Below are positions 46,120-55,914 of a stretch of DNA of 64,000 nt, in pieces. Source of the DNA: Armatimonadota bacterium (lineage in GTDB: Bacteria; Armatimonadota; Hebobacteria; CAIYQO01); contig JAKPKV010000114.1 in assembly GCA_029553475.1 (NCBI GenBank), forward strand, positions 248,001 to 312,000. The letters are read 5' to 3'. The notes under the pieces were generated by a model. The model worked only from the letters and a program-made list of their open reading frames with translations, had not been told where the DNA came from and ran no database searches. The translations under genes were made by a program, and so were the position numbers. Position 1 is the stretch's first letter. Each line of letters begins with the position of its first letter.

Positions 46120-46334
46120 GTGACGACCTCGGAAGCCATCAACATCATGGTCGAGCGCATCGTGGAGCAGTTCCATCCGCTGCGGATCACCCTCTTCGGC
46201 TCGCGGGCGCGGGGCGACGCGGGGCCGGACAGCGACGTGGATTTACTGGTGGTGCTGCCGCAGGTGGAGAATAAGTGAGTTCGATACTGCGCCCGGCATT
46301 GCGAGAAGGGAAAGTGCTCTATGAGCAATCCTGA
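46120..46334 (+). pseudogene. remnant of a minimal nucleotidyltransferase (MNT-like)
   Basis: From GTG 46120 one reads SEAINIMVERIVEQFHP then LFGSRARGDAGPDSDVDLLV, the catalytic core of MNT-type nucleotidyltransferases (GSxARGxxxxxSDxD), stopping after 51 codons at 46278. In another frame, from 46284, ILRPALREGKVLYEQ and a stop follow; this is the usual C-terminal end of the same protein. The middle has been lost with a frameshift. Full-length relatives are ~100 aa antitoxin-like proteins paired with HEPN genes; no partner is nearby. The start lies at the edge of repeat A. Confidence 0.7.
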
Positions 46335-46398
46335 ACTACCATCTGCAGGTATATATACTCCTCTGCGCGCTCTGCGTTCTCCGCGGTAAATTCACATC

Positions 46399-47538
46399 AT
46401 GCAACAAAAACTCACCCGGCTTCCCAAATCCGGCGACCTGCCCCTGGAGGGGACGTGGCTGCTCGTCTCCGGCGACGAGGAGTATCTGAAGCGGCGGCTC
46501 GTCGAGCGGCTGCGTGGGCAGCTCCTCGGCGAGGGGGACGAATTCAATCTCGATCAGGTGGATGTGGCCGAGCGCTGGGAGGGGGTGGACGACGGCAAGG
46601 GCGAGCGGTTGCCCGGGCGGGCGGCGCGGATTCTCGCGCTGGCGCAGGCGCTGCCGTTTCTGGGCAGCGGCCGGCTGGTGATCGTGCGCAATGCTGACCT
46701 GCTGGCGACCGATCAGCAGAAAGCCCTGGCCGCCGGGCTGGCCACCGTGCCGCCGATGAACCGCGTGCTGTTGGTGACGGGCGAGGCTGCTCCCGGCAAG
46801 AAAGCCGCGAAACTCGCCGCCGACTTGCAGAAGGCCATCGAGAAACGCGGCACCGTCTACGACTGCGCGCGCATGGGCGAGGACGAGCTGAAGGAATGGG
46901 TGCGCGAGCTGCTGCACGGCTGGGGCCAGACCATCGAGCCCGCCGCGCTGCAGACGCTCATCGCCCGCGCCGGCACCGAGCTGCGCCGGGTGCAGGTGGA
47001 GGTGGAAAAACTGTCGCTGATGGTGGGCGACGGCGGCACCATCCGCGCGGCGGACGTCGAGCTGCTCACCCCGCAACTGGCGGAGGAATCCGTCTTCCAT
47101 CTCGCCGACGCGGTCGCCGCCCGCAACGCCGCGAAAGCGCTGGACATCCTGCGCGACCTGCTGGAAGGCCAGCTCGAATCCCCCTACCGCCTCTTCCCCA
47201 TGCTCGTGCGCCAGTTCCGCCTCATCTGGCAGGCCAAGGTGATGCTCGATGCCGGCTGGCGCCCCACTGCCAACCCCCAGCAATACCCCCAGGCGGTGGC
47301 GCTGCTGCCGGAGAGCAACATCCTCGGCCAGCTCGCGGGCTGGATGGGCAACAAACTCGCCCAGCAGGCGCGCGCGCTGTCCTGGACGCAGCTCGCCAAC
47401 GCCTACGACGCCCTCCTCGCCTGCGACATGGCCAGCAAAGCCATTGACGGCGTCCCCCGCCAGGAGATGGACCTGGCGCTGGAGATGCTATGCGCGAAGC
47501 TGTGCGCGACGGAGCGGGCAGCGGGACGCAGACGGTGA
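46399..47538 (+). CDS. holA: DNA polymerase III subunit delta (HolA)
   Basis: A 379-aa clamp-loader subunit. The typical start LVSGDEEYLKRRLVERL, FLGSGRLVIVRNADLL, ELKEWVRELLHGWGQTIEPAAL and the C-terminal QFRLIWQAKVMLDAG ... LALEMLCAKLCA helices match HolA. It opens the beta clamp in the replisome. No ribosome site of note is visible; the ATG at 46399 gives the family length. It follows a TATACT at about 46350, a possible -10. Confidence 0.85.
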   Translation: MQQKLTRLPKSGDLPLEGTWLLVSGDEEYLKRRLVERLRGQLLGEGDEFNLDQVDVAERWEGVDDGKGERLPGRAARILALAQALPFLGSGRLVIVRNADLLATDQQKALAAGLATVPPMNRVLLVTGEAAPGKKAAKLAADLQKAIEKRGTVYDCARMGEDELKEWVRELLHGWGQTIEPAALQTLIARAGTELRRVQVEVEKLSLMVGDGGTIRAADVELLTPQLAEESVFHLADAVAARNAAKALDILRDLLEGQLESPYRLFPMLVRQFRLIWQAKVMLDAGWRPTANPQQYPQAVALLPESNILGQLAGWMGNKLAQQARALSWTQLANAYDALLACDMASKAIDGVPRQEMDLALEMLCAKLCATERAAGRRR

Positions 47539-47704
47539 AAAAGAGCGGGGAAGCCCTCTCCGTCACGCGGACCGCGCATCATCCGGGGGATCGCATGCCG
47601 ATGTCCGTGGGCGGAGCACGACGGTGCTGGAACGGATCACACCAGCGTGCCAGGGTCAACAGGATTGCGTCACGACGAGATGCGGTATCTCCAGGAGGGT
47701 GGCG

Positions 47705-47983
47705 ATGCACCGTCTTCATGCCATCATCACCGGCCGCGTGCAGGGCGTGCAGTACCGCGCCTTCGTGCGGCGGCACGCGGCGGCGCTGGGGCTCACCGGG
47801 TGGGTGCGCAACCGGGCCGATGGGTCGGTGGAAGTGGTCGCCGAGGGCGACGACGCGCTGCTGGCGGTGCTGGAGCGCCTGCTGCGCGACGGGCCGCCGC
47901 TGGCGCGCGTTGACGGGGTGGCGCGCCTGCTGACGCCCGCCACCGGCGCGTTTCCCGACTTTCAGATCCAGCGGGAGCCGTGA
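47705..47983 (+). CDS. acyP: acylphosphatase
   Basis: A 92-aa acylphosphatase that hydrolyses carboxyl-phosphate bonds. The signature GRVQGVQYRAFVRRHA contains the phosphate-binding Arg (near residue 20) and the GWVRNRADGSVEVVAEG stretch has the catalytic Asn. AGGAGG lies seven bases before the ATG. It sits between holA and murE with 166 bases in front. Confidence 0.92.
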   Translation: MHRLHAIITGRVQGVQYRAFVRRHAAALGLTGWVRNRADGSVEVVAEGDDALLAVLERLLRDGPPLARVDGVARLLTPATGAFPDFQIQREP

Positions 47984-48047
47984 TGTCGCGCCCGACGGCG
48001 ACACGCCGGAATGTTTTTCGCGCATAATACACCAAAAGACGAACAGG

Positions 48048-49556
48048 ATGACGACCATGCCACAGCTGCACACCCTTGCGAACGCGTATCCCGTGACGCT
48101 CATCGGCGACGGCGTCGTCGAGGTCACCGGCATCGCCTACGATTCCCGCCGGGTGCGGCCGGGCGATCTCTTCGCCTGCTTCCCGGTGGGAGCGAAACAC
48201 GGCCATGACTTCATCCCGCAGGCGCTGGCGGCGGGCGCCGCGGCGCTGCTGGTGGAAGATGCGGCGGCCGCGCCGCCCGGCGTGCCGGCGCTGGTGACGG
48301 CGAACGCGGGCGAAGCGGCGACGCTCATCGCGGCGGAGCTGTTCGGCCGTCCCGCCGACGCGCTCACCCTCATCGGCGTCACCGGCACGAACGGGAAAAC
48401 CACCACCACCACGCTGCTGCGGGCGATGCTGGCGGACGCGGGGCTGCGCACCGGCCTCATCGGCACGCTGCGGTATCAGATTGGCGAGGACGTGTTGCCC
48501 GCGCCGAACACCACCCCCTTCGGGCCCGACCTCCACGCCCTGCTCGCGCGCATGCGCGACGCCGGCGTCACCCACGTGGTGATGGAGGTATCGTCGCACG
48601 CCCTCAGCCTGCACCGGGTGGCGGGCTGCCGTTTCCGCGCCGCCGCGTTCATCAATCTCACCCAGGATCACCTGGATTATCACGGGACCATCGCGGCGTA
48701 CCGCGACGCGAAGCTCGCGCTCTTCGCCGACCCGCGCTATCAGCCGGACGGCGGCATGCTGAGCGTGCTCAATGCCGACGACCCGAGCGGCGACGCCTTC
48801 GCCGCCCGCGCGCTGGGGCCGGTGCGGCGCTTCGGAGTGGCCGCGGGCGACTATCACGCCGCCGAGCTGGCCATGCGCCCGGACGGCAGCACCTTCACCC
48901 TGCGGCATCCCGGCGGCGAAACACCCGTCACGCTGCAGCTCGTCGGCGCTTTCAATGTCTCCAACGCCCTGTGCGCGCTGGCGCTGGCGGTGGAGCTGGG
49001 GGTGGCGCCGGCGGCGGCCGCCGCCGCGCTGGCGGCGGCGCCGCCGGTAGATGGCCGCTTCCAGCGCGTGCCCTCCGCGCCGGGGCAGCCGGCGGTGGTG
49101 GTGGACTACGCGCATACCCCCGACGGATTGGACAACGTGCTGGCCACCGCGCACGAAATCGCCCCGGGCCGCGTGGTGGCCGTCTTCGGCTGCGGCGGCG
49201 ACCGCGACCCCGGCAAACGCCCGCACATGGCCGCCATCGCCGCGAAATGGGCGCGCGCGGTGATCGTCACCAGCGATAATCCGCGCACTGAAGACCCGTT
49301 GCGCATCATTGACATGATCCTCGCCGGCTTCACCGCGGCCGACCGCGCCCGCGTCACCGTGGAGCCGGACCGCGCCGCCGCCATCCGCCTGGCCATCCAT
49401 CGCGCCCGCCCCGGCGATCTCGTGGTGCTGGCGGGCAAGGGGCACGAGACCTACCAACTCTTCGCGGACCGCACCATCCACTTTGACGATCGGGAGGAAG
49501 CCGCGCGGGCGCTGGCCGAGTATGCCGGCGCCGCCGAGTGTCATGATCACTCCTGA
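48048..49556 (+). CDS. murE: UDP-MurNAc-tripeptide synthetase (MurE)
   Basis: A 502-aa Mur ligase. It has the N-terminal recognition DSRRVRPGDLFAC, Walker-A GVTGTNGKTTTTTLL near residue 110, and SDNPRTEDP, the DNPR motif that specifies meso-diaminopimelate as the added amino acid. A CATAAT box lies at 48023-48028. The next in-frame ATG is nine bases in. The gene overlaps the histidine kinase that follows; murF is 6 kb away instead of adjacent. Confidence 0.92.
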   Translation: MTTMPQLHTLANAYPVTLIGDGVVEVTGIAYDSRRVRPGDLFACFPVGAKHGHDFIPQALAAGAAALLVEDAAAAPPGVPALVTANAGEAATLIAAELFGRPADALTLIGVTGTNGKTTTTTLLRAMLADAGLRTGLIGTLRYQIGEDVLPAPNTTPFGPDLHALLARMRDAGVTHVVMEVSSHALSLHRVAGCRFRAAAFINLTQDHLDYHGTIAAYRDAKLALFADPRYQPDGGMLSVLNADDPSGDAFAARALGPVRRFGVAAGDYHAAELAMRPDGSTFTLRHPGGETPVTLQLVGAFNVSNALCALALAVELGVAPAAAAAALAAAPPVDGRFQRVPSAPGQPAVVVDYAHTPDGLDNVLATAHEIAPGRVVAVFGCGGDRDPGKRPHMAAIAAKWARAVIVTSDNPRTEDPLRIIDMILAGFTAADRARVTVEPDRAAAIRLAIHRARPGDLVVLAGKGHETYQLFADRTIHFDDREEAARALAEYAGAAECHDHS

Positions 49557-51303
49557 CGAACCCGGATCGCATACTCGCGGCATGCCCCTGCGCCGGCGCC
49601 TGCTGATCTCGTCGCTGTTGGGCGCGCTGCCGCTGGTCGCGCTGGGATTGGTGCTCCTGTTGGTCTATTATCAGCATGCGCGCGCACGCGTCCTGGAACA
49701 GAATCTCGCGCTGGCCCATGTCGGGGCGACGTATGTGCGCGGGTGGGTCGAAGGCAACCTGCGCACCCTGCACACGTTGGCCGGCGCCGATGAGACGCTG
49801 CGCGGGACGACCGCGGCAAAGCAGGCCCTCGTCGAGCGCCAACTGCGCCTGCAGGAGGACTGGGAAAGCCTGTTCATCGTCGGCGCCGCGGGCGAGGTGA
49901 TCGCCACCACCGACCGGCAGCTCCTTGGCGGCAATGTGGCGGAACGCCCCTATTTCACCGAGGCGCGGCGCACGCACGCGCCCGCCGCCACCAATCTCCT
50001 CGCCAGTCTCGCGACGGGAAATCCGGTGGTCATCTTTGCCTACCCCATCATGCAGAATGGGCGGTTCACCGGCGTGGTGGGCGCGGTGGCGCCGTCGCGC
50101 GAGTTGACGGTGACCTTCCGGTATCTCGACCTGCCCGAGGAGACCGTTCTCGCGCTGCTGGGCAGCGACCGCCGGCTCATCGCGCGCACGGACACGCCGG
50201 AATCGCGTATGGGGGAGCGGGTGATGGGTCCGGAAGACGGGCTCATCTTCTCCGGTCGCGCCGGACGCACCGTCGCCACCAGCCCGTTCACGGGCCAGCG
50301 GATGTTTATGGGCTACGTTCCGGTGCGGGGCACGCCGTGGACGCTGGTCATCGCCACGCCCTCGGCGCAGGTGCTGGCGCCCGTCTCCCAGACCCTGGCG
50401 CTGTTTTTGGTGCTGACCTTCCTGGTGCTGGGGCTCACCATCGCCTGGTCGCTCTATTCCGCCGAATACCTGAGCCGGCTGATCGCCGTGCTGGCCGTCG
50501 GCGCGCGGGAGATTGGCCTGGGGAATTTTCATACGCGCGTGCAGAGCCGCGGCGGGCCGGAACTCGATCAGTTGGCGCAGTCCATCAATATGATGGCGGC
50601 AAATCTGGCGGTGATCGAACGGCTGAAATCCGATCTGCTCAGCATGGTGTCCCACGAGTTGAAAACGCCGCTGACCACCATTCGCGGCACGCTGGAGCTG
50701 CTGACCGACGGCGTGGTGCCGCCGGACGATCCCCGCGCGCTCGAGCTGCTGCGCATGGCCGAGCGCCAGACGCTGCGCCTGCAGGATCAGATTGAAAACC
50801 TGCTCAGCGCCGCGCGCGAGGAAGCCGGCGCGCTGGAAATCGCCCCCCGCGCCGTGCCGTTGAACATGATCATCCAGGCCGCCGCCGCGCTGTTCGCCGA
50901 GCCGGCACGCGAACGCGGCCTCACCCTGACCGTGGAAATGCCGGAGGAGCTGCGCGTGCTGGCGGAAGCCCCGAAAGTGGCGCTGGCGCTGAATAACCTG
51001 CTCGACAACGCGGTGAAATTCACCGAAACGGGGGGCATCATCGTGCGCGTGGCCCGCGAAGACGGCCAGGCCGCCATCGCGGTGATTGATACCGGCATCG
51101 GCCTGTCCCCCGAAGTGAAGCGCCACCTCTTCGAACGCTTTTATCAGGCCGAGCCGCTGCTCACCCGCCGCGCGGGCGGCAGCGGGCTGGGCCTGTATAT
51201 CGTCCGCGCCGTCGCCGAAGCGCACGGCGGGCGCGCCTTCGCCGAGAGTGACGGGCCGGGGAAGGGCAGTACCTTCGGGTTCACGCTGCCACTGGCGGAG
51301 TGA
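49543..51303 (+). CDS. membrane sensor histidine kinase
   Basis: A 586-aa kinase from ATG 49543, overlapping the end of murE by 14 bases. Two membrane segments (LLISSLLGALPLVALGLVLL near residue 20-40 and LALFLVLTFLVLGLTIAW near 300) enclose a double-Cache-type sensor (YVRGWVEGNLRTLHTLAG ... GNVAERPYFTEARRT). Then come HAMP, HisKA with SMVSHELKTPLTTIRG (phospho-His) and a HATPase with NNLLDNAVKF, DTGIG and GSGLGLYI. No response regulator is encoded next to it. Coupling to murE suggests a cell-envelope signal, but that is inference. Confidence 0.85.
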   Translation: MITPDEPGSHTRGMPLRRRLLISSLLGALPLVALGLVLLLVYYQHARARVLEQNLALAHVGATYVRGWVEGNLRTLHTLAGADETLRGTTAAKQALVERQLRLQEDWESLFIVGAAGEVIATTDRQLLGGNVAERPYFTEARRTHAPAATNLLASLATGNPVVIFAYPIMQNGRFTGVVGAVAPSRELTVTFRYLDLPEETVLALLGSDRRLIARTDTPESRMGERVMGPEDGLIFSGRAGRTVATSPFTGQRMFMGYVPVRGTPWTLVIATPSAQVLAPVSQTLALFLVLTFLVLGLTIAWSLYSAEYLSRLIAVLAVGAREIGLGNFHTRVQSRGGPELDQLAQSINMMAANLAVIERLKSDLLSMVSHELKTPLTTIRGTLELLTDGVVPPDDPRALELLRMAERQTLRLQDQIENLLSAAREEAGALEIAPRAVPLNMIIQAAAALFAEPARERGLTLTVEMPEELRVLAEAPKVALALNNLLDNAVKFTETGGIIVRVAREDGQAAIAVIDTGIGLSPEVKRHLFERFYQAEPLLTRRAGGSGLGLYIVRAVAEAHGGRAFAESDGPGKGSTFGFTLPLAE

Positions 51304-51383
51304 GCGGACGGGAGCGGATTTCGTCTCCCGGCAGCCGACGGCCTGACCGGGAACGCTGATCGCGCCGGCAAACGTATCGGGGA

Positions 51384-51755
51384 TTACTCCCCCGGGCCCG
51401 TGGGATACGTGCCCACCACGGCGATGGCCATGCCGTCCTCGTGAAAATCCGTCAGCGGGCCTTCGACCAGCGCGCCGCCGGTGGTGAAGCGATAGGCGAC
51501 CTCCGGCGACAGCCGCAGCACGTAGCCTGCAATCGCGCCGAAGTGCGGACAGTCGCCGCCCGTCTCGGCATAATGCGCGCGGATGATCGCGCCCACCGCC
51601 TCCGCGCGCGCCGGCCACGGCAGCGCCGCCATCGCCTCCAGCAGGATCACCCGCTTGTGCCGCTGGCCCATCAGCGCGGCGACCGCGAGGGACGACGGCT
51701 GCGCGCGCGCGGTCTCCACATACAGGTACGGGAAAAAGGTGACCGGTGTCGCCAT
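51384..51755 (-). CDS. conserved-looking hypothetical protein
   Basis: A 123-aa protein from ATG 51755, chosen over the longer frame to 51890 because GGGAGGAG lies four bases upstream. It is not recognised: MATPVTFFPYLYVETA at the start, a central helical RVILLEAMAALPWPARAEAV and a C-terminal DFHEDGMAIAVVGTYPTG. It lies between two convergent or tandem sensor genes on the opposite strand. Confidence 0.6.
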   Translation of the reverse strand: MATPVTFFPYLYVETARAQPSSLAVAALMGQRHKRVILLEAMAALPWPARAEAVGAIIRAHYAETGGDCPHFGAIAGYVLRLSPEVAYRFTTGGALVEGPLTDFHEDGMAIAVVGTYPTGPGE

Positions 51756-52106
51756 GATCTCCTCCCGCATCCCCCACCAAACACCGACGCCACCGACATC
51801 CCGGTGGCGTCGCGCCTGATTCGCCTGGCTCACGACCGGAGAGTCATTTCGAGCAAGCTCGCACATCGCGGGGGATTCCCCGCCGGGCACCGTGCCTCTC
51901 CGCGGTCGGTTGCCTGCGCCTGCCGGCGCATCGGGATGCGAGGGTAGTGTACCGCGTCACCGGAGGATAGTCAAGGCGGGAGATCGCCCAGCTCCCCGGC
52001 CCGGTCCGCGTACCACGGTGCACACCGCCGGCATCGCCGCGGGCGCGAGCGATCAAGGCTGTCGGTCACGCCGTACTGCGATGCGCTCTCCGCCTCGCCC
52101 GTCCCC

Positions 52107-55100
52107 TCACGCGTCCGCGATGGGCAGCGTGAAGGTGAAGAGGCTGCCCCTCCCCGGCGTGCTCTCCACGCCGATGCGCCCGCCGTGGGCTTCCACCAGC
52201 AGTTTGGTGATATACAGGCCCAGCCCGATGCCCTCCGCGCGGCGCTCGCCCCGCGCGCGGTAGAAGCGGTCGAAGAGGTGCGGCAGGTCGTCCGGCGCGA
52301 TGCCGAGGCCCCGGTCGCGGATGGTGACCGCGATCTCGCCGCCCTCGCGTCGCGCGCTGATCCACACCGGCGACTCCCGGTCGGAGTATTTGAACGCATT
52401 CGTCAGCAGATTGAGGATGATGCGCTCCAGCCGCGCGTAATCCGCCCGCACCGGCGGGAGATCGGGGGGGATAGCCATCGCCACCCGCGCCACGGGCAGG
52501 ATGTCGGCCAGGCGGTGCAGCAGGTCAGGCAGATAGTCCTGCAGCGGGACCGACGCCAATGCCAGGGAAAACTGCCGGCCTTCGAGCCGCGCCATATCCA
52601 CCAGGTCCTGGATCATGGTATTCATGCGATGGGCGTTGCGGGTGATGGTGCCGGTGTGCAGCGCCACTTCCCCATCAAGCGTCCGCTCGCGCAGATTCGC
52701 CTCCAGCAGCTCCACGTGTCCGAGGATAATGGTGAGAGGGATGCGCAAATCGTGCGACACCAGCTGCAGCAGCTCCTCCTGGCGCTGCTGCAGCTCGCGG
52801 AGCGGGGTGATATCGGCAAAGGTGGCGACAGCGCCCAGCAGCTCGCCGTCCGGGTTGCGCACCGGCGCGGCGCTCACGGAGAGCCATCGCCGCTCACCGC
52901 GATCCGGCGTCACCGCGAGCACCCTCCCGCGTACCGTTTCCCCGCGCAACGCGCGCACGGGGGGGAAGTCTTCGGCGGCCACGCACATGCCGGCAGCCGT
53001 TTCCATCGTGTACGGCGCCATGTGTTCCTGCGACGGCAGCGCGGCAGTGGCATCGGTCATCCCCAAGACTTCGCGTGCCGCGGCGTTCATGCGCACCATG
53101 GCGCCATCCGGTCCGTAGATAATGATGCCGTCGGCGATGGCGCTGATGGTGGCGTCCATCTCCGCCGCCCACTGCTCCACGCTGTAGAGCAGTTGCTGAA
53201 TCCGCTCTTCCGCTTGCTTGCGCGCGGTGATATCGCGGAAGAGGATCGCGACTTTCCGCGCCGCGGGATCGTCAATGCGGAAGGCATACACGTCGAAGTA
53301 CCGCTGCAACTGCCGCGCGTAATTTTCGAAGCGGCGGGGGATGCCGGTCCTGGCGATGTCGCCATAGATCGCGAACCAGTAGTCCTCATGCTCCGGGGCG
53401 ATCTCCCGCATGCGGCGTCCCACCGCATGCTCAATACCCGTCTGACGCTCAAACGCCGGATTGATGTCGAGAAAACAGTAATCAACCGGCTCGTCGCGCT
53501 CGTTGAAGAGCATTTGAATCACGCAATAGCCTTCGTCTATCGCGGTAAAGAGCCGCCGGTATTTCGCCTCGCTCGCGCGCAGCGCTTCCTCGGCCTGCTT
53601 GTATGGCGTCGTTTCGCGCAGCGACACGACCAACCCCCGCACCGTCCCATCGTCGTCCTTCACCGGCACCAGACTCCAGTCCCAGTAGGTGACGCCGCGT
53701 TCCGGCTGGTCGGGAAACGCAAACGGCTTATCTTTATAGAACACCGGCTCTCCCGTATCGCGGACGCGGCGGAAGATCGCCTCGTCCTCGGTATTCGGGT
53801 AGAGAGCGAAGTAGTTCTGGCCGACCAGCGCCTCGGGTGACTGATGGGTCGAGGCGGCATACGCGGCGTTGACCCAGACGAAATTGAAGTCGGGATCGAG
53901 ATCAACGAGCATGACATCCGTGGCCTGCATGACGCTCGCCAGCAGGGAACGCTCGCGCGCCAGGGCTTCCTGGGTGCGTTTGCGTTCGGTGATGACCTCG
54001 GTGAAGATGATGAGGCCGCCGATGCGGCCATCCGGCTGCCGCCAGGGCACCAGGTCCCAGCGCACCCAGTCCAGCGTGCCGTCGGCGCGCGGGAAGGGGT
54101 CTTCCTCGCAGTGTAGCGTCTCGCCGGCCAGCACGCGCCGGTGCAGGGCTTTCCAGCGTTCGTCTATTTCGGGGAAAATCTCGTAGTGGCTGTGTCCGAG
54201 CAGCGCACGGTCATGCAGCCGATAATCCTCCCGCCAGCGCTGGCTCACCGCCAGATAGCGCATCTCGGTGTCAAACATCGCCACCGCCGCCGGCACGCAG
54301 GTGAAGAACAACTGCAGGATCGCCGTCTGTGCGCGCAGCGCATCTTCGGCCTGCTTGCGTTCCCGCACGTCAACCCCGATGCCGATCATCGTCTCGTTGC
54401 TCAATTTGATATTGGCCCATGCGATGGGCACGTGCGCGCCGTCTTTCGTCGTCGCCACCCACTCGCGCCATCCGACTTGCAGCGAGTGCATGTAGGCGGC
54501 AACCTGGGCGCGATACTCGGCATCCGGATAGACCATCCGCATCAGATCGTCCGCGTTGGCCTCGTCGGTGGTCCATCCCAGCAAGGTCTCGGCATACCGA
54601 TTCAGCGTGAAACGCCGGAGCCGCGGCTCCCAGATCACCAGCAGAATGGGGATGTGGTCGTAAATGTTTTGCAGCAGCTCGCGCTGCAAGAGCAGCGCCT
54701 GCTCCGCCTGCTTGCGCGCGGTCATATCCAGCACGGTGCCGATATACCCCGTCATTGCGCCGCCGGCATCCAGCAGCGGGCGGACGTTGACGCTGATCCA
54801 CTTCTCGATGCCGTCAGGGGTGAGGAAGCGATACTCCAGCTGGCTTTCCCGTCGCTCGCGCGACACCATCTCGCGTCCTCGCAGCACCGCCTCTCGATCA
54901 TCCGGGTGGATGCCGGCCATCCAGCTCGCGCCCAGGCCCTGTGCTCTCGGCCAGCCGGTAATCTCACTCCAGCGCGCATTGACATACGTCACCGCGCCGG
55001 AGGCGTCTCCGACGAAGATGCCCACCGGCGCCAGCTCAGCAAAGGCACGAAAGCGTTCTTCCGACTCCCGCAGCGCCTGGTTGGTGGCGGTCAACTCGGC

Positions 55101-55610
55101 GGTGTGCGCCCGCACCCGTTCCTCCATCTCCGCGTAGGCGTACTGCCGTTCCGCGTCCGCCGCGACGCGCTCGGTGATGTCCACGAGCACGCTTTCGCGG
55201 TGGGTCAGGTTGCCCGCGCCGTCATGCACGGCGACGGTGTGGTCGTCTATCCATCGTGTCTCGCCGCCGCGGGTGACGATACGGTACTGCTGGTGGACGT
55301 GCCGCTCTCCGCGCGTGGTGCAGGCGGCCACTTCAGCTTCCAGGCGGGGCACGTCGTCCGGATGGATCATGCCCGGCCAGGAGACGCGGCCGGACAGAAA
55401 ATCGTCCGGGGTATAGCCAAACCGGCGCACGCCGTCCGAGATGTATTCTACCGGCCAGGCGCCCGGCGCCACCCGCCAGCGCACGACCACCGCGGCGCCG
55501 CGATTGATGAGCTCGGTGAGCTCGCGCAGACGCCGGCGCGTCTCACGCAGCTCACATTCCAGTGCTGCCAGCCGCTCCTCCGCGCCAGGTGACGAGGCAC
55601 TTTCCGCCAT
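52107..55610 (-). CDS. multi-PAS sensor histidine kinase
   Basis: A soluble 1167-aa kinase from ATG 55610 (AAGGAGCAGG upstream; longer starts lack a site). A short coiled coil is followed by about six PAS/PAC sensory units (e.g. VEYISDGVRRFGYTPDDF, IGTVLDMTARKQAEQAL, YWDWSLVPVKDDDGTVRG), then HisKA with SHDLRIPLTIILGHVELL and HATPase with NLLTNAFKYSD, RDRGLGIAPDDL and GIGLGLYITK. No transmembrane segment is obvious. It is divergent from murF, with an AT-rich promoter region (55765-55800) between. Signal unknown. Confidence 0.9.
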   Translation of the reverse strand: MAESASSPGAEERLAALECELRETRRRLRELTELINRGAAVVVRWRVAPGAWPVEYISDGVRRFGYTPDDFLSGRVSWPGMIHPDDVPRLEAEVAACTTRGERHVHQQYRIVTRGGETRWIDDHTVAVHDGAGNLTHRESVLVDITERVAADAERQYAYAEMEERVRAHTAELTATNQALRESEERFRAFAELAPVGIFVGDASGAVTYVNARWSEITGWPRAQGLGASWMAGIHPDDREAVLRGREMVSRERRESQLEYRFLTPDGIEKWISVNVRPLLDAGGAMTGYIGTVLDMTARKQAEQALLLQRELLQNIYDHIPILLVIWEPRLRRFTLNRYAETLLGWTTDEANADDLMRMVYPDAEYRAQVAAYMHSLQVGWREWVATTKDGAHVPIAWANIKLSNETMIGIGVDVRERKQAEDALRAQTAILQLFFTCVPAAVAMFDTEMRYLAVSQRWREDYRLHDRALLGHSHYEIFPEIDERWKALHRRVLAGETLHCEEDPFPRADGTLDWVRWDLVPWRQPDGRIGGLIIFTEVITERKRTQEALARERSLLASVMQATDVMLVDLDPDFNFVWVNAAYAASTHQSPEALVGQNYFALYPNTEDEAIFRRVRDTGEPVFYKDKPFAFPDQPERGVTYWDWSLVPVKDDDGTVRGLVVSLRETTPYKQAEEALRASEAKYRRLFTAIDEGYCVIQMLFNERDEPVDYCFLDINPAFERQTGIEHAVGRRMREIAPEHEDYWFAIYGDIARTGIPRRFENYARQLQRYFDVYAFRIDDPAARKVAILFRDITARKQAEERIQQLLYSVEQWAAEMDATISAIADGIIIYGPDGAMVRMNAAAREVLGMTDATAALPSQEHMAPYTMETAAGMCVAAEDFPPVRALRGETVRGRVLAVTPDRGERRWLSVSAAPVRNPDGELLGAVATFADITPLRELQQRQEELLQLVSHDLRIPLTIILGHVELLEANLRERTLDGEVALHTGTITRNAHRMNTMIQDLVDMARLEGRQFSLALASVPLQDYLPDLLHRLADILPVARVAMAIPPDLPPVRADYARLERIILNLLTNAFKYSDRESPVWISARREGGEIAVTIRDRGLGIAPDDLPHLFDRFYRARGERRAEGIGLGLYITKLLVEAHGGRIGVESTPGRGSLFTFTLPIADA

Positions 55611-55914
55611 GCAGTCCTGCTCCTTCCGTGTTGCTGATGATACCAGCTTACGACTGTTCTGCATGTTGATCCCGAATGGCAACCGGATGAAATGGCGCAT
55701 CCGCCCGGGGATCGTGACCGGATGGCGCCGTGCGGCATCGCGGCCGACACCAGGGCACGATGACGCGCATAACATATACTTAATTTATATAACGATGATA
55801 GGTATTGCCCCGATACCCGTCAAGGGCTTGCCTGCCGTTTGGCGGGAAAAGACGACACATCCGCGCGAATCTCCGCCGCTGGACGCCGTTCGCCCGCTGC
55901 CGTACAATACGGGC
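55611..55914. promoter_or_regulatory. divergent promoter region, PAS kinase and murF
   Basis: A 300-base gap. ACATATACTTAATTTATATAACG at 55772-55794 is strikingly AT-rich for this genome and can serve as -10 region on the minus strand for the kinase. The murF promoter lies at the other edge: TGGACG (55880-55885), 17 bases, TACAAT (55903-55908), with the ATG at the expected start site 55915. Confidence 0.55.
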
